Positions 46,793 through 56,361 of a stretch of 57,819 bases of DNA are shown here, piece after piece. The position numbers and the translations under genes are program-made. Source of the DNA: Candidatus Parcubacteria bacterium (GTDB lineage Bacteria; Patescibacteriota; Patescibacteriia; Patescibacteriales; UBA12075); the NCBI GenBank assembly GCA_023132155.1, contig JAGLYP010000009.1:1-57819 (forward strand). Direction: 5' to 3'. A model generated the notes under the pieces. The model was not told the origin of the DNA and did no database searches. It saw only the letters and a program-made list of their open reading frames with translations. Within the stretch, counting starts at the first letter, position 1; every line of letters starts with the position of its first letter.

Positions 46793-47083
46793 TTATTCAT
46801 TAATAATTTTAATTGCTTTGCCTTCCGTTAAGGCAACAGCGATTTTTTGATAAGCGGATGACAGAATCCTCTGCAGGGTTGCCGGCGAAGTTTTCATTTT
46901 TTCCGCGCATTCGCGCTGATCTAAATTTTTTATATTTTTCAAGCGAATTGCTTCCATCTCTTCTTTTTTTAATTCCACAACTTCCAAAACACTCATAGGC
47001 ACGCCCTGCGGCTTAAAATAATTTATTTTAGGATTAAAATATATTCTCCTTTTTAGGCGCGGGCGCCCTATTCTGTTTCGCAT
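46793..47083 (-). CDS. DUF134 family HTH protein
   Basis: GRPRLKRRIYFNPKINYFKPQGVPMSVLEVVELKKEEMEAIRLKNIKNLDQRECAEKMKTSPATLQRILSSAYQKIA. Confidence 0.9.
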   Translation of the reverse strand: MRNRIGRPRLKRRIYFNPKINYFKPQGVPMSVLEVVELKKEEMEAIRLKNIKNLDQRECAEKMKTSPATLQRILSSAYQKIAVALTEGKAIKIINE

Positions 47084-47153
47084 ATTTTTTTGATTTTTAA
47101 GCCCAAGGCTTAAATTAACAAGTCTTTCGCGGATTTACAGGCCGGGTTCATCT

Positions 47154-47339
47154 TTACTTCTTGATTTCCGAATTATTATCGGTATTTCTGCCTAAACCGC
47201 GGCCTATTGGCTTGCCTCGTCCGCGGCCTAAGCCTAAGCCTCTTCCGTTTCCTCTTGGAGTTCCATCTCCGCAAGGACCTAAACCTCTGCCGGTTTTAGG
47301 TCCTTTCCCTTCCGGACCTGTTCCATTTCTATATGGCAT
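47154..47339 (-). CDS. DUF5320-like Gly/Arg-rich small protein
   Basis: MPYRNGTGPEGKGPKTGRGLGPCGDG; adjacent to DUF134. Confidence 0.75.
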   Translation of the reverse strand: MPYRNGTGPEGKGPKTGRGLGPCGDGTPRGNGRGLGLGRGRGKPIGRGLGRNTDNNSEIKK

Positions 47340-47538
47340 ATTTATCACCTCCCTTTCTAGTTTTATATTATTATATTATATAAAATATATAATAAAGCAT
47401 AATTCTTAAAATTGGATTAATTTTGAATATATGCTTATTATTATTTATGAGTATATACCCATTTTAAATTTTTGTCAAGAGAAATAATAAATAGCTAGCT
47501 TATAAGAAAAAACAGGGCAAAGCGTAAAAATGAACTGC

Positions 47539-47563
47539 AGGAACAGGGCAGTACCCTGTTCCT
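47539..47563. repeat. Extragenic hairpin AGGAACAGGG-CAGTA-CCCTGTTCCT
   Basis: Second copy of family at 142-166. Confidence 0.8.
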
Positions 47564-47810
47564 ACTTATACAATTTAATCACCGGCCCTAAAACCCAAGA
47601 CATAAAACCGCCGATTATATTTGCCGCGAATAATACGCCGATAAAAACAATTGCCATGCCTAATAATTTATAGCCCATGCGAGTTCCGCCGGAAGTTGGC
47701 AGATGCGCCTCAAACCAAGTTATTCTGCCAAAATTATTTAAAAACCATTCAGTCTTGGCAATAAACGCAAAACCGACAGCCATAATAATTAACCCGATAA
47801 TAATATTCAT
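47562..47810 (-). CDS. Small conserved-looking membrane protein
   Basis: 82 aa with two to three hydrophobic helices. Confidence 0.6.
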   Translation of the reverse strand: MNIIIGLIIMAVGFAFIAKTEWFLNNFGRITWFEAHLPTSGGTRMGYKLLGMAIVFIGVLFAANIIGGFMSWVLGPVIKLYK

Positions 47811-47920
47811 AAATAATATATAAAATATTTCTTTTTAGCTTTCTTGCGGTTATACACAATTCGTAATTCGTAATTCGCTTGTACTCGCTTGACGGGTGTA
47901 ATTGATAATTCGCAATTGAT

Positions 47921-49372
47921 TTATCTAATATAATTCAAAGGATTCTTTTTGGCACCATTAATAATAATTTCAAAATGGATATGCGAGCCGGTAGACCAGC
48001 CGGTTGAACCCATTGCGGCGATTGTCTGGCCTTTTGTAACGGTATTGCCTTTTTTTACGTAAAATTTTGAGCAATGAGCATATCTGGTTTTCTTGCCGCC
48101 GCCGTGATTAATTACAATTTGGTTTCCATAACCGGTCCCCCAGCCAGCGACTTCTACCGTTCCGGCATCAGCCGCGTAAAGCGGGGTGCCGGTTCTATTG
48201 GCAATATCCAAACCATGATGGCGCCAGGAATAATACTGCGTAATTCTCTTGCCGATTGTCGGCCAATTCATTTTGTTGCCCACAACCGGCTTCGCGCTCG
48301 GTGCCTTAACAATATTTTTAATCGCTTCAAAACCGGTATATGTTGTCGGCTTATAAGAAGAATAAATCGCCTTTTTCGCTCCCGGTATAATTAATTTTTG
48401 CCCAATCTTTAATGAATTATTCTCTAATTTATTAACTGATGCTATTTTTTCTCCTTCAATGTTATACTGCCTGGCAACCTTGCTTATGCTATCGCCGCTT
48501 TTAATTTTATAAGTGATCCCGCTCATCGGCAGAATATCCAAATTATCGCCCGGCCTGATTATGCTATAAGCGCTTAAATTATTTTCCCATAAAATCGTGC
48601 TAACGCTTATTCCGTAATTTTGCGCGATTGTGCTGACACTATCGCCCGGCTGTACTTTATGCGTAATAATTTTTTCTCTATCTCTTTTGGTAATTTTTGT
48701 TTCCGCTATTTCCGGCCTGACAATTGACGCGCCGTTTTTAATTATTTGTAAAAACTCATCTTCTTCTTCCGTATGATTTTCCATAACCACTCGCTGTTGA
48801 GCTTTAAAACTTCCCAAATTATCAAGATAGCTTTGCTGCGTAGGGGAAATTATCGCTTCCCTGTCAAACGTTTCTACGATTAATTGCTCGTCCGCGATAT
48901 TATTAACGCTAAACTCCGGATTAATCAAGCTTGCCAATATGGTTTTATGCGCCAAGTCCGTTAAGCCGCCTGCCTCGGTTCTGGTTGAAAGATTGATAAA
49001 TAGCAACAGAAAAGTAATAACTACGACTAATACATGAACAAGCCGCTGATTAAACATAAAGGAAAAAAAATTCCTGCCGATTTTATTCCAGCCTAATTTT
49101 CTAAATAATGACCTTTGCGCGCAATAAGCTTTTATAATTATTTTATAAAAAAGTACGCGGAAAATAAAATATAAAGGCTTAAATATGGCAAAAACAAAAA
49201 AAAGGCTTAAAAAGTTCTTTAAATAAGCCGCTAATTTCACGCCTTGAATGATTACGATAGCCGATATATTTAAAATGGCCTTCCATTTACTCTGTTTCCG
49301 GCGCTGTCGCGTGTTTTTATACTGATAATATTTTATATGTTTATTTTTATAATTATCTATATTATACTCCAA
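47921..49372 (-). CDS. LysM (x2) plus M23 metallopeptidase
   Basis: HKVQPGDSVSTIAQNYGISVSTILWENNL; YKIKSGDSISKVARQYNI; HHGLDIANRTGTPLYAADAGTVEVAGWGTGYGNQIVINHGGGKKTRYAHCSKFYVKKGNTVTKGQTIAAMGSTGWSTGSHIHFEI. Confidence 0.92.
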   Translation of the reverse strand: MEYNIDNYKNKHIKYYQYKNTRQRRKQSKWKAILNISAIVIIQGVKLAAYLKNFLSLFFVFAIFKPLYFIFRVLFYKIIIKAYCAQRSLFRKLGWNKIGRNFFSFMFNQRLVHVLVVVITFLLLFINLSTRTEAGGLTDLAHKTILASLINPEFSVNNIADEQLIVETFDREAIISPTQQSYLDNLGSFKAQQRVVMENHTEEEDEFLQIIKNGASIVRPEIAETKITKRDREKIITHKVQPGDSVSTIAQNYGISVSTILWENNLSAYSIIRPGDNLDILPMSGITYKIKSGDSISKVARQYNIEGEKIASVNKLENNSLKIGQKLIIPGAKKAIYSSYKPTTYTGFEAIKNIVKAPSAKPVVGNKMNWPTIGKRITQYYSWRHHGLDIANRTGTPLYAADAGTVEVAGWGTGYGNQIVINHGGGKKTRYAHCSKFYVKKGNTVTKGQTIAAMGSTGWSTGSHIHFEIIINGAKKNPLNYIR

Positions 49373-49461
49373 ACCGGTATTTTAATGCAAATTTAAAACC
49401 CCGATTTTTATTAAGTCAATCGGGGTTTTGTATATTAATTTATACATTAATTAATGGTTGT

Positions 49462-50673
49462 TTACGCGGCGATTAATTTTTTGCGCCACAAAGCATAACG
49501 AACATCCTTGCACCTATCCAATCCCCACGGGTAATAAGGGCAGAATTTTTTGGCGCAAAATTGTCCTTTTTTGCATCCTGTCCAACGGTATGCCTGTTTA
49601 TCTAAACCTAGACAAACGGCACGAATAATTTCTTTTATGGACAATTTTGTTGGCGAAGTTTCAGGATGCGTAAATCCTCCATTTAAAAGCGCGTTTATAT
49701 TTTTATAAAAATACCAAATATTCGCGCCTTCTACCGTTCCTTCGGAAGCAAGTTCACGCCAATCATCTGTAATAATCAGACTATTTTTTTTCTGCTCTTC
49801 ATAGCGCAGAATTGCTGCTGTTTCGTGAAAGCTTGGCCAACCATTTGATAACACCGAAATGTTACCTTTAGAATTTTGAATTATTACAAAATTAGCACTG
49901 CCCCCTTTTTTGGATTTTGCGGCAGCTACCATTTTATAACTATCCGATTTAAGCGCCACAATTTTTAGCTGAACTGTCTTTTTTTTCTTTTTTAGCCAAA
50001 AAGGAATGTAAGCAGTTAATATTTCTCCCGCTTTCTCTTTGCTCTTATATTCCTCTACCGCGGCCAAAAAATCAATTTGGCCTTGTCTAATCGCCTCTGT
50101 GCCGGTGTCAAGCCATTCATCAGCATTAAAATGAATTTGGTTTTGATTTTCTTGGGCAACTTTCGCGATATGATCAATCGTGAAGTCGTCATTCTCGTAG
50201 TCAAATTCATACTTAAGCCATATTGCGTTAATCATCCACTCCAAATTATCCAATTGGTTTTCTTTATCTTGATGCTGTCTATGAAGAAGATTTAAAACAG
50301 ACGCAATATCACGGCAGCCTCCTTGCGTGTAGCCGTCAACATCGTTTTTCTTCGTAAATTCCAAAATTTTTTTAAATTTTTGAAATTTTTCATCTTCAAA
50401 TTTTAACGCTTTTGCGATCAGTATTGCGCAACATTTACCTTTCTTTTTAAAAGGCTTGCCGCTAATAGGATGTTCATCTCCCGCGCCACCGTTGACGCCT
50501 AAGTACAAAGCGGAACATAGACTGTCGTCGCCTCCACGGCAATATTTATCAAGAAATTCCATATTGCCAAACCATTTAACGGCACAGATTGCCACAACCT
50601 CATCTAAATGCGCCATGTTATGAGTAATAACTCTTAATATTTCGCCAGCTACCTCGATTCTAAAATCAAACAT
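49462..50673 (-). CDS. Divergent protein, possible MYG1/DHH-like hydrolase with Cys-rich C-terminus
   Basis: VITHNMAHLDEVVAICAVKWFG resembles THNGxFHxDE; CKKGQFCAKKFCPYYPWGLDRC at C-terminus; SD AAGGAGGG before MFDFRIEV. Confidence 0.4.
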   Translation of the reverse strand: MFDFRIEVAGEILRVITHNMAHLDEVVAICAVKWFGNMEFLDKYCRGGDDSLCSALYLGVNGGAGDEHPISGKPFKKKGKCCAILIAKALKFEDEKFQKFKKILEFTKKNDVDGYTQGGCRDIASVLNLLHRQHQDKENQLDNLEWMINAIWLKYEFDYENDDFTIDHIAKVAQENQNQIHFNADEWLDTGTEAIRQGQIDFLAAVEEYKSKEKAGEILTAYIPFWLKKKKKTVQLKIVALKSDSYKMVAAAKSKKGGSANFVIIQNSKGNISVLSNGWPSFHETAAILRYEEQKKNSLIITDDWRELASEGTVEGANIWYFYKNINALLNGGFTHPETSPTKLSIKEIIRAVCLGLDKQAYRWTGCKKGQFCAKKFCPYYPWGLDRCKDVRYALWRKKLIAA

Positions 50674-50850
50674 TATTTCCCTCCTTATTTTTAATGTTTT
50701 TGCCAAAAATAAAATGTACAAACTAATCGTACACAGTAACATATTTTATTAATTATGTCAAATAAATTTTAAATTTTAAATTTAGATTTTAAATTTGGCT
50801 ATTTTGAAATAATATATTATAATAAAAATATAAATAACTCAAACAAATAT

Positions 50851-51066
50851 ATGGAATTTGAAATTGAAGAAATATTATCTTTAGTTAAAAAAAAGATGCG
50901 CGAACAAGGAGGATATACTCGCGATGCCTACAAACAATATGTAATAGAAACAATTGATTATTTTCTTGAAAAAGGCAAATTAACCGATGATGATAATTTG
51001 GAATTCATTGAAGACCGGCTAATGGATATGTGGGAGACGGTTAGCGAGGAATTCGTAAAAAAATAA
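50851..51066 (+). CDS. Hypothetical small acidic protein (71 aa)
   Basis: Followed directly by strong bidirectional hairpin. Confidence 0.6.
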   Translation: MEFEIEEILSLVKKKMREQGGYTRDAYKQYVIETIDYFLEKGKLTDDDNLEFIEDRLMDMWETVSEEFVKK

Positions 51067-51072
51067 TAAAAG

Positions 51073-51134
51073 AACACGCGACACGCATCATGCAGCAAAT
51101 GATTAAATTTGTTGTATGATGCGTGTCGCGTGTT
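51073..51134. terminator. Long hairpin with 19 bp perfect arms between convergent genes
   Basis: AACACGCGACACGCATCAT ... ATGATGCGTGTCGCGTGTT followed by TTTT. Confidence 0.85.
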
Positions 51135-51150
51135 TTTTGATTGTATTTTT

Positions 51151-53037
51151 TTAGACCTTAATTACCACAGGCAGAACCATTGGCCTTCTTTTGGTTTTAC
51201 TGAATAAAAATTGTCCGACATCGTTGCGGATTTTATTTTTTATAAAATCGTCATCCGCCCTGCTGGTGCCCTTGTGCTCGCGAACCAGATTTTTTACTTT
51301 CATTCTTGTTTTTTCAATTAACTCGCGATTTTCTTTCATATACACAAAACCGCGGGAAATAATATCCGGATTGCCTATTATATCTCCTGTTTTAGAATCT
51401 ATCGTCGCGATAACCACAATCATGCCGTCTTCAGCCATAACTCTCCTGTCTCGCAAAACTATATTAGATACGTCTCCTACGCCAAGCCCGTCAACCATTA
51501 CGTAATCAGCGGCTATTTTTTCTTTGGTTAATTCGCCGTTAACCAAAATTATTCTGCCTGTTTGCGAATCTTTTATTTTTACCGTGCCAAAACCGGCCTT
51601 ACTGTCAATTTTGGTTTGATTTTTCGCGATTGACAATTCAACTACCTGTCCGTTATCGGGAACAAAAATATTTTCTAAGGGTATGCCGACTTGTTCCGCC
51701 AAATCCGCATGCGCTTGCAGCATATAATGGCTGCCCTCAATAGGCATAAAAAATTTCGGCTTTAACAAACGCATCATTAATTTTAGATCTTCCTGTTTAG
51801 CGTGTCCGCCCGCATGTACATCCATCATCTGATAATGGATAATATGGGCGCCTTGGCGCACTACTTGATCTTTTAAATTTTGAATTGACCTTTCATTGCC
51901 CGGAATAACCGATGACGAAAAAATCACCGTATCGCCCTTTTTCAAGCTAACGGTTCTGTGCGCGCCTGTAACCACCCTTACTAAAAACGCGTTGCTTTCG
52001 CCTTGCGCCCCTGTTCCGAGTATCATTATTTTTTCATCTGGCAAACGCCTTAAATCAGCATCGCGAATTAAAATTCCGGGGTTGAATTTTAAATAACCGA
52101 TTTTGTGCGCGATATCCACGTTATCATTCATGCTGCGGCCTTGCAAATAAACTTTACGATTGTGCTTTCTTGCCAAATCAAACAATTTTTGAATACGCGA
52201 AAGCTGGGAAGCAAAAGTGCCGATGATTATACGGCCGGAAATTTTCTCAAAAATCCTATCCATTTCATCGCCGATTGAAGATTCCGAAATCTGATAGCCC
52301 GGGTGAGTTGAATCAGTGGAATCAGACATCATTAAAAGCACTTCCTGTCCGCCGATCTGCGCGATCCGATTCAAATCGGCCGGCTTATCATTAACCGGAG
52401 AATAATCAATTTTAAAATCTCCGGTATGAATTACCGTGCCGATCGGCGTATGTATAATAATGGCGAAAGAATCAGGAATTGAATGATTGACGCGCAAAAA
52501 TTCCACTTTAAACGATTTGCCTAATTGCGCTACGGAACTTTCATCAATCTCGGAAATATTTAAATTCGGGCAGGCGCGATGCTCTTCGCATCTTTTCCTG
52601 ATTAATCCTGCTGTTAATTTTCCCGTAAACATAGGCGGATTGCCGATTTTGCCGATAATATGCGGAATGCCGCCGATATGATCCATATGACCATGGGTAA
52701 TTATCGCGCCCTTAATCCAATCGGCTTTATCTTCCAAATAAGAAATATTCGGAATGATATAATCAATTCCATACATATCTTCTTCCGGAAACTGCAAACC
52801 CATGTCAATGATTATTATTTCTTTATTATACTCAATTAATGTCATATTGCGCCCGACTTCTTCAAGCCCGCCCAAAACGATTACGCGCAATTTATCTTTG
52901 TGAAAAACTTCTTTGGCCGCCGCTTTTGGCGCGCTAATTTTCGCGCCCGCGTACCGGCCGCGAGTATAGGTTTTTCTTGTTCTTTGACTGCTCGCCGCTC
53001 TTGCGGACGAGGCTTTTGGTTTATACTTTGTTATCAT
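51151..53037 (-). CDS. rnj: Ribonuclease J
   Basis: LRVIVLGGLEEVGRNMTLIEY; ITHGHMDHIGGIPHI; HTGDFKID; MMDVHAGGHAKQEDLKLMMRLLKPKFFMPIEGSHYML. Confidence 0.95.
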   Translation of the reverse strand: MITKYKPKASSARAASSQRTRKTYTRGRYAGAKISAPKAAAKEVFHKDKLRVIVLGGLEEVGRNMTLIEYNKEIIIIDMGLQFPEEDMYGIDYIIPNISYLEDKADWIKGAIITHGHMDHIGGIPHIIGKIGNPPMFTGKLTAGLIRKRCEEHRACPNLNISEIDESSVAQLGKSFKVEFLRVNHSIPDSFAIIIHTPIGTVIHTGDFKIDYSPVNDKPADLNRIAQIGGQEVLLMMSDSTDSTHPGYQISESSIGDEMDRIFEKISGRIIIGTFASQLSRIQKLFDLARKHNRKVYLQGRSMNDNVDIAHKIGYLKFNPGILIRDADLRRLPDEKIMILGTGAQGESNAFLVRVVTGAHRTVSLKKGDTVIFSSSVIPGNERSIQNLKDQVVRQGAHIIHYQMMDVHAGGHAKQEDLKLMMRLLKPKFFMPIEGSHYMLQAHADLAEQVGIPLENIFVPDNGQVVELSIAKNQTKIDSKAGFGTVKIKDSQTGRIILVNGELTKEKIAADYVMVDGLGVGDVSNIVLRDRRVMAEDGMIVVIATIDSKTGDIIGNPDIISRGFVYMKENRELIEKTRMKVKNLVREHKGTSRADDDFIKNKIRNDVGQFLFSKTKRRPMVLPVVIKV

Positions 53038-53161
53038 ATTTTTTGTTTATAGTTATTTAATTTTATTAGCCGCCTAGGCATGAATGCCTAGGCTACATTT
53101 TTTTAATCCCGTTGAAGCGGGATATTTGTTATTGACGTTTTTATATATAGCCCGATTTTTT

Positions 53162-53190
53162 GTCATTGCTTCGCTGGCGCTCGCAATGAC
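53162..53190. repeat. Fused copy of the GTCATTGCGAGCGCCAGCGAAGCAATGAC element
   Basis: GTCATTGCTTCGCTGGCGCTCGCAATGAC; matches arms at 24169-24276. Confidence 0.85.
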
Positions 53191-53199
53191 AAAATGGAG

Positions 53200-53283
53200 T
53201 GCCGCAGAAGGGATTTGAACCCTTACGCCTAAAAAGACACTAGTACCTGAAACTAGCCCGTCTACCAATTCCGGCACTGCGGC
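53200..53283 (-). tRNA. tRNA-Leu (CAG)
   Basis: GCCGCAG...CTGCGGC A on minus; anticodon loop TTCAGGT; long variable arm. Confidence 0.95.
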
Positions 53284-53398
53284 AAAGCTGTCTTGAACCA
53301 CTGATTAACACTCGATTTTTTTGAATTACACTGAATATAAATAATCAGTGTAATTCAGTGTAATCAGGAAAATTCAGTGGTTAAGACAATTGATAAAG

Positions 53399-55273
53399 CT
53401 AAAACACCAATTTCTTCTCAGTCTCTAAATACCAATCGCTTATGTTATTGAAACGATCGCTTGGAACAAATATGTTTTTAATATCAAAGCCCTTTACGCT
53501 ATTGCCTTGAACATACGTATAAAGCGGCGAGTACATAAAAATTGCCGGCACCTCTTCAGCGATTATTTCCTGGAATTTTTTATAATTTTCCTGCCTGATG
53601 GAAATTTCGCTTGTTAGCCTGGCATCTTCAAGCAGTTTATCAACTTCCTTATTTACAAAATTCGCAATATTAAAACCATGTTCATTCGCTTGGGAAGAAT
53701 GCCAAAAAGAATACGGATCAGGATCAGCCCCTAAAACCTGCCCGTAAAAAAGCGCCTCATAATCCCGCGGCTTAATCACTCTAGCCTGCGCTTGACTGGC
53801 CGGAATAATTTCAACAACAACTTTTATGCCGATTACCTCCCAATATTTTTTTATTTCCTCTACAATTTTTTGATATTCCTCCTTGTCAATTGTCCGCAAA
53901 TTGACTGTTAAAAAATTTCCGTCCTTTTTGCGCCAAGCGCCCTCGCCTGTTTGAATTATTTTTTCCGCTTTAGCGCGTACATCTTCATCTTCCGATTCAA
54001 TTTCAATTTCTGCTTCTTCAATCATTTCCGTATTTATTTCCACGATTTTCCAGTCAATACTATCTAATAATTTTTCCGCTTCGGAAACATTATAATCGTA
54101 TTTTTTTTGTTCATTATAATAAGCGAAGCTATTCGGCAAAATCGGTCCGTTCACGCCATAAGCGCCTCCGTTTAATAAATCATTAATCAAAAAATTCTTG
54201 TCAATCGCGTAAGCCATTGCCTGCCTGAGAGCTTTGTCGGCTAACGCCGGATTTTTTTCTTGATTAAAAAATATTACCGTCGTCTGCGGAAGATAAAGAT
54301 TATAAAAATTAAAAGTTTTCGGAGTTATTATATCAGCTTTCAATTCCGGCGGCAGATAGCTTAACCCGTCAGTTTCATTATTATTTAAAGCATTAACCGC
54401 GTCGGCGAAAGTAGCATAAAATTTAAAATTTATATTTGTATAAGGCTTTTTATCGTAATAATTTTCATTAACCGTTAATTTATATTCCTTAATCGTCCCT
54501 AATTTTTTTTCTTTAGCCAGTCCGCTATATTCGTAAGGGCCTGATCCGATCGGTTCCAAATTTAAACCGGCCAAACTTGCCGCTTCCGGCCGGATTAAAG
54601 ACCAAGGCTCTGAAGGCATAATTCCAAAAGTTAATAATTCAAAAAACGCCGCGTAAGGATTGGATAAAACAAATTTAAAATTATAATCATCAATCATTTC
54701 AATTGTTACTCCGGTAAAACTTGTTCTGAGCGGGGATTTATATCCAGGTTCTTTAATCGCATTAAAAGTAAAATAAACATCATTTGCCGTTAATTTCGCG
54801 CCATCGTGCCATTTCGCATCCTCTCTTATTTTAAATGAATAGACTTTTTTATCATCGCTGATTTGATAATTTTTAACTAAGTCTCGCGCCAATTCGCCGT
54901 TCTTATCCCGTTTAAACAGGGAAGAAAATATTAATTTGCTAATATCATTATCTACATCGCTTACTTTTTCATATAATGGATTAATATATTTTAGGGTGCC
55001 AACCAATCCTTCCGCGTACTCGCCCCCTTTTTTAGGAACAATCTCCAAATGAGTATAATAAAAATATATCCCAAAAAAAATCGCGCTAAATAAAGCTATC
55101 GCGATACTGCCGTATAAAAACCATAACTCCAGCTTGCTTAAATAATTTCCTATATATTTTAACTGCTTTAATTTCGGAATTCTTGATTTTGACAATGATA
55201 AAACCAATTTTTTATCTAAATCATCATTATAAATATTACCGCCGTCTTGCTTTTTATTTTTTTTTATAAACAA
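53399..55273 (-). CDS. ABC transporter substrate-binding protein family 5 (peptide/Opp-like), TM-anchored
   Basis: YSFKIREDAKWHDGAKLTANDVYFTFNAI; LRQAMAYAIDKNFLINDLLNGGA; internal N-terminal TM. Confidence 0.85.
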   Translation of the reverse strand: MFIKKNKKQDGGNIYNDDLDKKLVLSLSKSRIPKLKQLKYIGNYLSKLELWFLYGSIAIALFSAIFFGIYFYYTHLEIVPKKGGEYAEGLVGTLKYINPLYEKVSDVDNDISKLIFSSLFKRDKNGELARDLVKNYQISDDKKVYSFKIREDAKWHDGAKLTANDVYFTFNAIKEPGYKSPLRTSFTGVTIEMIDDYNFKFVLSNPYAAFFELLTFGIMPSEPWSLIRPEAASLAGLNLEPIGSGPYEYSGLAKEKKLGTIKEYKLTVNENYYDKKPYTNINFKFYATFADAVNALNNNETDGLSYLPPELKADIITPKTFNFYNLYLPQTTVIFFNQEKNPALADKALRQAMAYAIDKNFLINDLLNGGAYGVNGPILPNSFAYYNEQKKYDYNVSEAEKLLDSIDWKIVEINTEMIEEAEIEIESEDEDVRAKAEKIIQTGEGAWRKKDGNFLTVNLRTIDKEEYQKIVEEIKKYWEVIGIKVVVEIIPASQAQARVIKPRDYEALFYGQVLGADPDPYSFWHSSQANEHGFNIANFVNKEVDKLLEDARLTSEISIRQENYKKFQEIIAEEVPAIFMYSPLYTYVQGNSVKGFDIKNIFVPSDRFNNISDWYLETEKKLVF

Positions 55274-55539
55274 AAAATATGTTTTAAAATAATTAAAAAT
55301 TTTAAAACTATTCGCGAAAAATTTTTTCGCGCTTATTTTAATTTTTATAATACTATTTTTTGAGTCCCAAATATATTTTACACGCTTTCGCTTTATAATT
55401 TATAGCCAAGGAATTTGAATATTTTCGTCTGCTGTTAATGCCCTTTGGGCATAAAATACCCTTCAGGGTATAATTTGAAATCAGCTGTGGCGCGTTATGC
55501 TAATTTTTAATATGTTATCGAGTATAAAAAGAGAGTATA

Positions 55540-55755
55540 TTACAAAATAACAATTAACAAAGAGACTGAAAGAAACATAGCCGCTAAAACAATGGTGGCG
55601 GTAAATAATTTTTTTTCCAATCCGCGTTTTGTCATATAGACGTTTCCGCCTCCGCCGCCAAAAACATTTGACAAGCCTCCGCCGCGATTTTGCATTAAAA
55701 TTACGCCGATTAAAATAATCGCGATTATAATTTGAAATATTCTGATAATTTCCAT
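55540..55755 (-). CDS. secG: Preprotein translocase subunit SecG
   Basis: IILIGVILMQNRGGGLSNVFGGGGGNVYMTKRGLEKKLFTATIVLA. Confidence 0.9.
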   Translation of the reverse strand: MEIIRIFQIIIAIILIGVILMQNRGGGLSNVFGGGGGNVYMTKRGLEKKLFTATIVLAAMFLSVSLLIVIL

Positions 55756-55761
55756 AAAAAT

Positions 55762-56106
55762 TTATTTTACGGTTTCAACGATTTTAGAGATAATCTTTTT
55801 ATTGTTAACCGCCAAATCCGCTAAAACTTTGCGATCCAATTCCACTTTATTTATTTTTAGAGCATGGATAAATTTAGAATAACTTAAGCCTTTTTCTCGT
55901 ACAAAAGCGCCGATTTTAATCTGCCACAAAGATCTTCTGTTTCTTTTATTTTTCTTGCGGTCAACAAAAGCATGAACACCGGCTTTTACCGAGGCTTCTT
56001 TAGCTTGTTTTAACAAGTTTTTTCTACCCCACTTAAAACCCTTGGTTTTGGCTAATAATTTTTTTCTTTTTTTAATATGAGTTGTTCCTCTTTTTACTCT
56101 GGACAT
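55762..56106 (-). CDS. rplT: Ribosomal protein bL20
   Basis: MSRVKRGTTHIKKRKKLLAKTKGFKWGRKNL; DRKKNKRNRRSLWQIKIGA. Confidence 0.96.
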   Translation of the reverse strand: MSRVKRGTTHIKKRKKLLAKTKGFKWGRKNLLKQAKEASVKAGVHAFVDRKKNKRNRRSLWQIKIGAFVREKGLSYSKFIHALKINKVELDRKVLADLAVNNKKIISKIVETVK

Positions 56107-56121
56107 TTTTTTACTTTCAAC

Positions 56122-56322
56122 TTATGAATTATACGGCATTAGCGTCTTAATGGTTTTGTTTAAACTTTTATCAGTATTAATATCGCGGCGCTTATTACGC
56201 TTGGTATTTCCTGACTCACGGGCGTTAAAATGCCCTTGCCCGGCTTTGCGCTGTTTTATTTTTTTAGTTTTAGTGATTGTAAAGCGCTTAGCAGTCGCTT
56301 TATGCGTCTTTATTTTCGGCAT
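56122..56322 (-). CDS. rpmI: Ribosomal protein bL35
   Basis: MPKIKTHKATAKRFTITKTKKIKQRKAGQGHFN. Confidence 0.93.
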   Translation of the reverse strand: MPKIKTHKATAKRFTITKTKKIKQRKAGQGHFNARESGNTKRNKRRDINTDKSLNKTIKTLMPYNS

Positions 56323-56361
56323 ATAATATAAAAATCAGGCTAAAACCTGATTATGTAAAAA

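Noticed and set aside
44340-47083. Nitrogen fixation locus
   Set aside because: NifX-like domains and Fe-S ATPases only; no nifHDK, nifB radical SAM domain or nifEN in the window.
47161-47409. Plus-strand Pro-rich 82 aa ORF
   Set aside because: Antisense of the Gly-rich DUF5320-like gene; composition explained by that gene.
53074-53301. 75 aa minus-strand ORF
   Set aside because: Overlaps tRNA-Leu(CAG) and the repeat element; translated tRNA/repeat sequence, spurious.
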